Shown here: positions 40,284-41,981 of the stretch, piece after piece
Layout: every line of letters starts with the position of its first letter
How positions within the stretch are numbered: the stretch's first letter is position 1
Origin: a virus
IMG/VR virus record: IMGVR_UViG_3300025669_000078
Span: 1-41,981 of that record
Reading direction: 5' to 3' (one strand)
Length of the DNA: 41,981 bases
Made by a program: the position numbers and the translations under genes
Notes under the pieces: model-generated
What the model was told of the DNA's origin: nothing
Databases searched by the model: none
What the model saw: the letters and a program-made list of their open reading frames with translations, nothing else

Positions 40284-40577
40284 ATGGACTACATTATGAT
40301 TTCCAACTGGAAAAAATGGCAAACCTACCGATCCGATAGAGGACAGCCGCCTTGGATAAAAATTCATCGATGCCTTATGCGTAATGTTGAATGGGTATCC
40401 TTGACAGATTCAGAAAGAGGGCAACTTGTCGCCATGTGGTTGCTCGCTGCGGACCGCGATGGCGTCATACCGGCGTCACCTGATATACTTCAAAAAATAT
40501 GCTTTATGACGGATAGTCCAGATATCAACAAATTCACAGATTTAGGGTTTATTGACGCCAACGTGACGCCAAGCTGA
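40284..40577 (+). CDS. phage replication-organiser-like protein (short)
   Basis: A 97-residue protein. It begins DYIMISNWKKWQTYRSDRGQ and continues PPWIKIHRCLMRN and GQLVAMWLLAADRDG then FTDLGFI, the typical N-terminal layout of phage replication/DnaD-like organiser proteins (NWxxFQxYK..PPWIK...). It stops at TGA followed by C, a leaky context, and the same frame then codes 15 residues (RQHDQPEAEEEAEEE) until TAA. The start lies behind a hairpin. It may assist initiation of replication. Confidence 0.7.
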   Translation: MDYIMISNWKKWQTYRSDRGQPPWIKIHRCLMRNVEWVSLTDSERGQLVAMWLLAADRDGVIPASPDILQKICFMTDSPDINKFTDLGFIDANVTPS

Positions 40578-40633
40578 CGCCAACATGACCAACCAGAAGC
40601 AGAGGAAGAAGCAGAAGAAGAATAAAGAAGCAA

Positions 40634-40708
40634 ATGAAGAATCGGATTTCCCTGAAGGAAAAAATGTATTTAGTAAACTATGTAATACATAATAGAAAAA
40701 ATATCTGA
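40634..40708 (+). CDS. short frame, 5' part of a possibly broken gene
   Basis: A 24-residue frame KNRISLKEKMYLVNYVIHNR that ends TGA at 40706. The next frame, shifted by one base, is open from 40686 to 40881 and continues with SENQKALKFKRIF, so the two may be one gene split by a frameshift. AAGGA precedes the internal ATG at 40664. Confidence 0.3.
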   Translation: MKNRISLKEKMYLVNYVIHNRKNI

Positions 40709-40883
40709 AAATCAAAAAGCCTTAAAGTTTAAACGAATATTCTATAATGGAAGTTTAGCCGATATGAATAAGAAAATAAACGAAGCCCGTAAAGTTTACG
40801 GTGATAAAATAACTTTAATTGTCATTCCGGGGGTTGATCCGGACAACGAAGGGGAGGAACCGATATGGAAAGCAGAGAATTAA
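40686..40883 (+). CDS. hypothetical protein, start unclear (possibly frameshifted)
   Basis: An open frame with no good start near its 5' end; the first ATG is at 40764, after GGAAG, giving 39 residues. The sequence reads FKRIFYNGSLADMNKKINEA then VYGDKITLIVIPGVDP, with an acidic C-terminus. The frame before it (40634) has a proper start and may supply the true N-terminus after a +1 shift. No family recognised. Confidence 0.35.
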   Translation, partial: YIIEKISENQKALKFKRIFYNGSLADMNKKINEARKVYGDKITLIVIPGVDPDNEGEEPIWKAEN

Positions 40884-41041
40884 GAGCAATGCGAACAATG
40901 GCATGGGAACGTGCCAAGGGTGAAATTGAAGCGATGAAAACAACTTATTACGCCAGTGGTATCGATGATCGACTTGAACGGTTTATCGAGGTTGTCGATT
41001 CTTTCATTGAACATATCGAAAATCACGGGTTGCAGGAATAG
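40865..41041 (+). CDS. 58-residue helical hypothetical protein
   Basis: ATG 40865 with GGGGAGG upstream. It is almost entirely helical and charged (ESRELRAMRTMAWERAKGEI, then DDRLERFIEVVDSFIEHI). It lies between the replication-type gene and the HNH gene. No motif recognised, but start and spacing are convincing. Confidence 0.65.
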   Translation: MESRELRAMRTMAWERAKGEIEAMKTTYYASGIDDRLERFIEVVDSFIEHIENHGLQE

Positions 41042-41051
41042 AGGAAACCTA

Positions 41052-41393
41052 ATGCCATCGATAACCCGACCATGCCGAAACAGAGGTTGCCCAAATAGCC
41101 AGCCCTGCCCCGATCATCCGGACAATAAAGAGTATGACCGCCATCGCGGCTCGGCAGCTTCCCGTGGTTATGATCGAGCATGGCAAAAAGCCAGGTCGGT
41201 AAAGCTGACAAATGATCCTCTATGCGAAAGATGCCAGCGTATCCACAACCGTATCAGGGCCGCTGTGCTGGTACATCATATCAAACCCGTTGACTTATAC
41301 CCAGAACTGCGGCTTGTACGCTCAAATCATGAATCAGCATGCTTTGATTGCCATGAGATTATGGAAGGGAGAAAGGCGGATGAATCGATATAA
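41052..41393 (+). CDS. HNH endonuclease
   Basis: A 113-residue protein from ATG 41052 with GAGG upstream. It has an N-terminal PCRNRGCPNSQPCP, then CERC (58-61), LVHHIKPV with H75 and H76, and SNHESACFDCHE with N92, C97, C100 and H101, so a complete HNH centre with a zinc-binding pair. HNH proteins encoded next to the terminase are needed for cos cleavage in HK97-like phages. In a circular map this gene lies just before terS. Confidence 0.9.
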   Translation: MPSITRPCRNRGCPNSQPCPDHPDNKEYDRHRGSAASRGYDRAWQKARSVKLTNDPLCERCQRIHNRIRAAVLVHHIKPVDLYPELRLVRSNHESACFDCHEIMEGRKADESI

Positions 41394-41562
41394 ATGTCCT
41401 ATATGTTTTTGGATTGGCACAGAGGATGAAATGGAAGCGGATTCTTTTGGAGAGCCATCTGACGAAGTGTGGTCAAATTGGATTTGTCCTAAATGTGGAG
41501 CTTGGCATCAACTTAACGACTATGTGATAATTCCGAATGAAGCAATACATGGACCCAAATAG
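41380..41562 (+). CDS. 60-residue zinc-ribbon protein
   Basis: ATG 41380 with AAGG upstream, overlapping the HNH gene by 14 bases. It has YKCPICFWIG and WICPKCGAWHQL about 32 residues apart, a clear four-cysteine ribbon. Acidic in the middle. Role unknown; the overlap suggests co-expression with HNH. Confidence 0.75.
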   Translation: MNRYKCPICFWIGTEDEMEADSFGEPSDEVWSNWICPKCGAWHQLNDYVIIPNEAIHGPK

Positions 41563-41683
41563 GCAAGAATATTACGACGAACGCGCAGCGATCATCGAAT
41601 ACGATGGCAAGGTTAAGCGCGAGCTGGCCGAACGCATGGCCGAAATGGAGACAGTTAAGAAGTTTGGGAGGGATGGACAATGA
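41549..41683 (+). CDS. 44-residue hypothetical protein
   Basis: It overlaps the previous gene by 14 bases and the next by four (ATGA). The sequence DPNRQEYYDERAAIIEYDGK then KRELAERMAEMETVKKFG is helical, with the YYDERAAIIEYDG motif that recurs in small phage proteins of early operons. Function unknown. Confidence 0.7.
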   Translation: MDPNRQEYYDERAAIIEYDGKVKRELAERMAEMETVKKFGRDGQ

Positions 41684-41937
41684 TGCAAAGGTGGACAGTA
41701 TTATATCATGGTTTTATCGAAGACGATGAAGGTAAGTGGGTTGATTTTAAGGATGCTGTAAAAGCGTATTGCGAAGGTGTCCGAAGAGGGGCTGGCTTAG
41801 AACATCGGCAAATTAAATCCGATCACGTATCAACTAAAATGGTTCAGCGCATTGAGTGTTTGGAATCTAAGGTGCAAAGAATAGGCGACGGCGTTGATCG
41901 GCACTTGTGGAAACATATAAATGATCGCAAAGGTTAA
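41680..41937 (+). CDS. hypothetical 85-residue protein
   Basis: ATG 41680 (or 41683) with GGAGGG upstream. It begins QRWTVLYHGFIEDDEGKWVD and has VKAYCEGVRRGAGLEHRQ, then helical SKVQRIGDGVDRHLWKHI. It is the last gene of the window. Function unknown. Confidence 0.65.
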   Translation: MMQRWTVLYHGFIEDDEGKWVDFKDAVKAYCEGVRRGAGLEHRQIKSDHVSTKMVQRIECLESKVQRIGDGVDRHLWKHINDRKG

Positions 41938-41981
41938 GCAGGGGGCGGGTCTAATTTGTTTTGAGGTGCCCGGCTGTAGAC
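41938..41981. other. end region, candidate packaging (cos-like) sequence
   Basis: 44 bases after the last gene and the right window edge. GCAGGGGGCGGGTCTAAT and CCGGCTGTAGAC are GC-rich and have no coding capacity. The same kind of G-rich GGGCGGGTC segment between the HNH and small terminase genes is where cos sites are found in HK97-like phages. Joined to 1-54 it would form a gene-free stretch. This is position and similarity only; no cohesive ends are proved. Confidence 0.35.

Noticed and set aside
40956-41051. N-terminal extension of the HNH gene from 40956
   Set aside because: The region is used by the 58-residue gene, and ATG 41052 has its own GAGG site.
1-41981. Integrase, transposase or CRISPR array
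   Set aside because: No catalytic motif of an integrase or transposase and no regular short repeats with spacers were seen.

Overview
This 42 kb window looks like an essentially complete genome of a tailed double-stranded DNA phage with siphovirus architecture. The evidence is an ordered set of P27-type small terminase, large terminase, HK97-type portal, U35 prohead protease, HK97-fold capsid, head-tail joining proteins, tail tube, frameshifted tail chaperone, tape measure and tail-tip genes. An HNH endonuclease at the right edge would sit just before the terminase genes if the ends were joined, so the molecule is probably circularly permuted or cut near its packaging site. The host is probably Gram-negative: there are many Sec signal peptides and one lipoprotein. 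I cannot name it from sequence alone. I see no integrase, full-length CI-type repressor, transposase, CRISPR array or canonical tRNA gene.

Layout. (1) 55-29705, plus strand: the late operon. It holds packaging genes (55-3189), then a terminator, an operator-like palindrome and a good sigma70-type promoter (3214-3406). Next come portal, protease and capsid (3409-8491), then an unusual block of exported beta-helix, fibre-like and lectin-like proteins (8494-15478). Head-tail joining genes follow, mixed with peptidoglycan hydrolases, a signal-peptide serine protease and tiny membrane peptides (15492-19508). The rest is two glycosyl-transfer-like genes (19505-21444), tail tube, chaperones and tape measure (21437-26163), and tail tip or adhesin genes (26163-29705). 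(2) 29656-39350, minus strand: the early operon, read from a Cro-like regulator through a PD-(D/E)XK nuclease, a RecE-like exonuclease, an unusually long RecT-like annealing protein, many tiny zinc-binding or membrane proteins, an SF2 helicase, a winged-helix protein, a HExxH lipoprotein and a primase zinc-finger protein. (3) 39482-41937, plus strand: a second early operon with cysteine-rich proteins, a replication-organiser-like protein behind a long RNA hairpin, the HNH nuclease and small proteins leading back to the terminase.

The two early operons diverge from 39358-39450, which carries TTGTGTGT/GTGTA...TACAC operator-like motifs. A related palindrome and the same ACACTTGACA decamer lie at the head-gene promoter, suggesting that one phage regulator acts at both places. 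The early and late operons converge at 29.7 kb.

Most notable are: the cassette of Sec-signal proteins inside the virion gene cluster; a serine protease whose signal peptide lies in another frame; a strong -1 frameshift site (AAATTTG) that appends a zinc ribbon to the tail chaperone; a 27-bp-arm hairpin that buries a ribosome binding site and is itself spanned by a leader ORF; and a small cysteine-rich gene interrupted by one amber codon. Small genes with good ribosome binding sites were called wherever spacing and overlap supported them.
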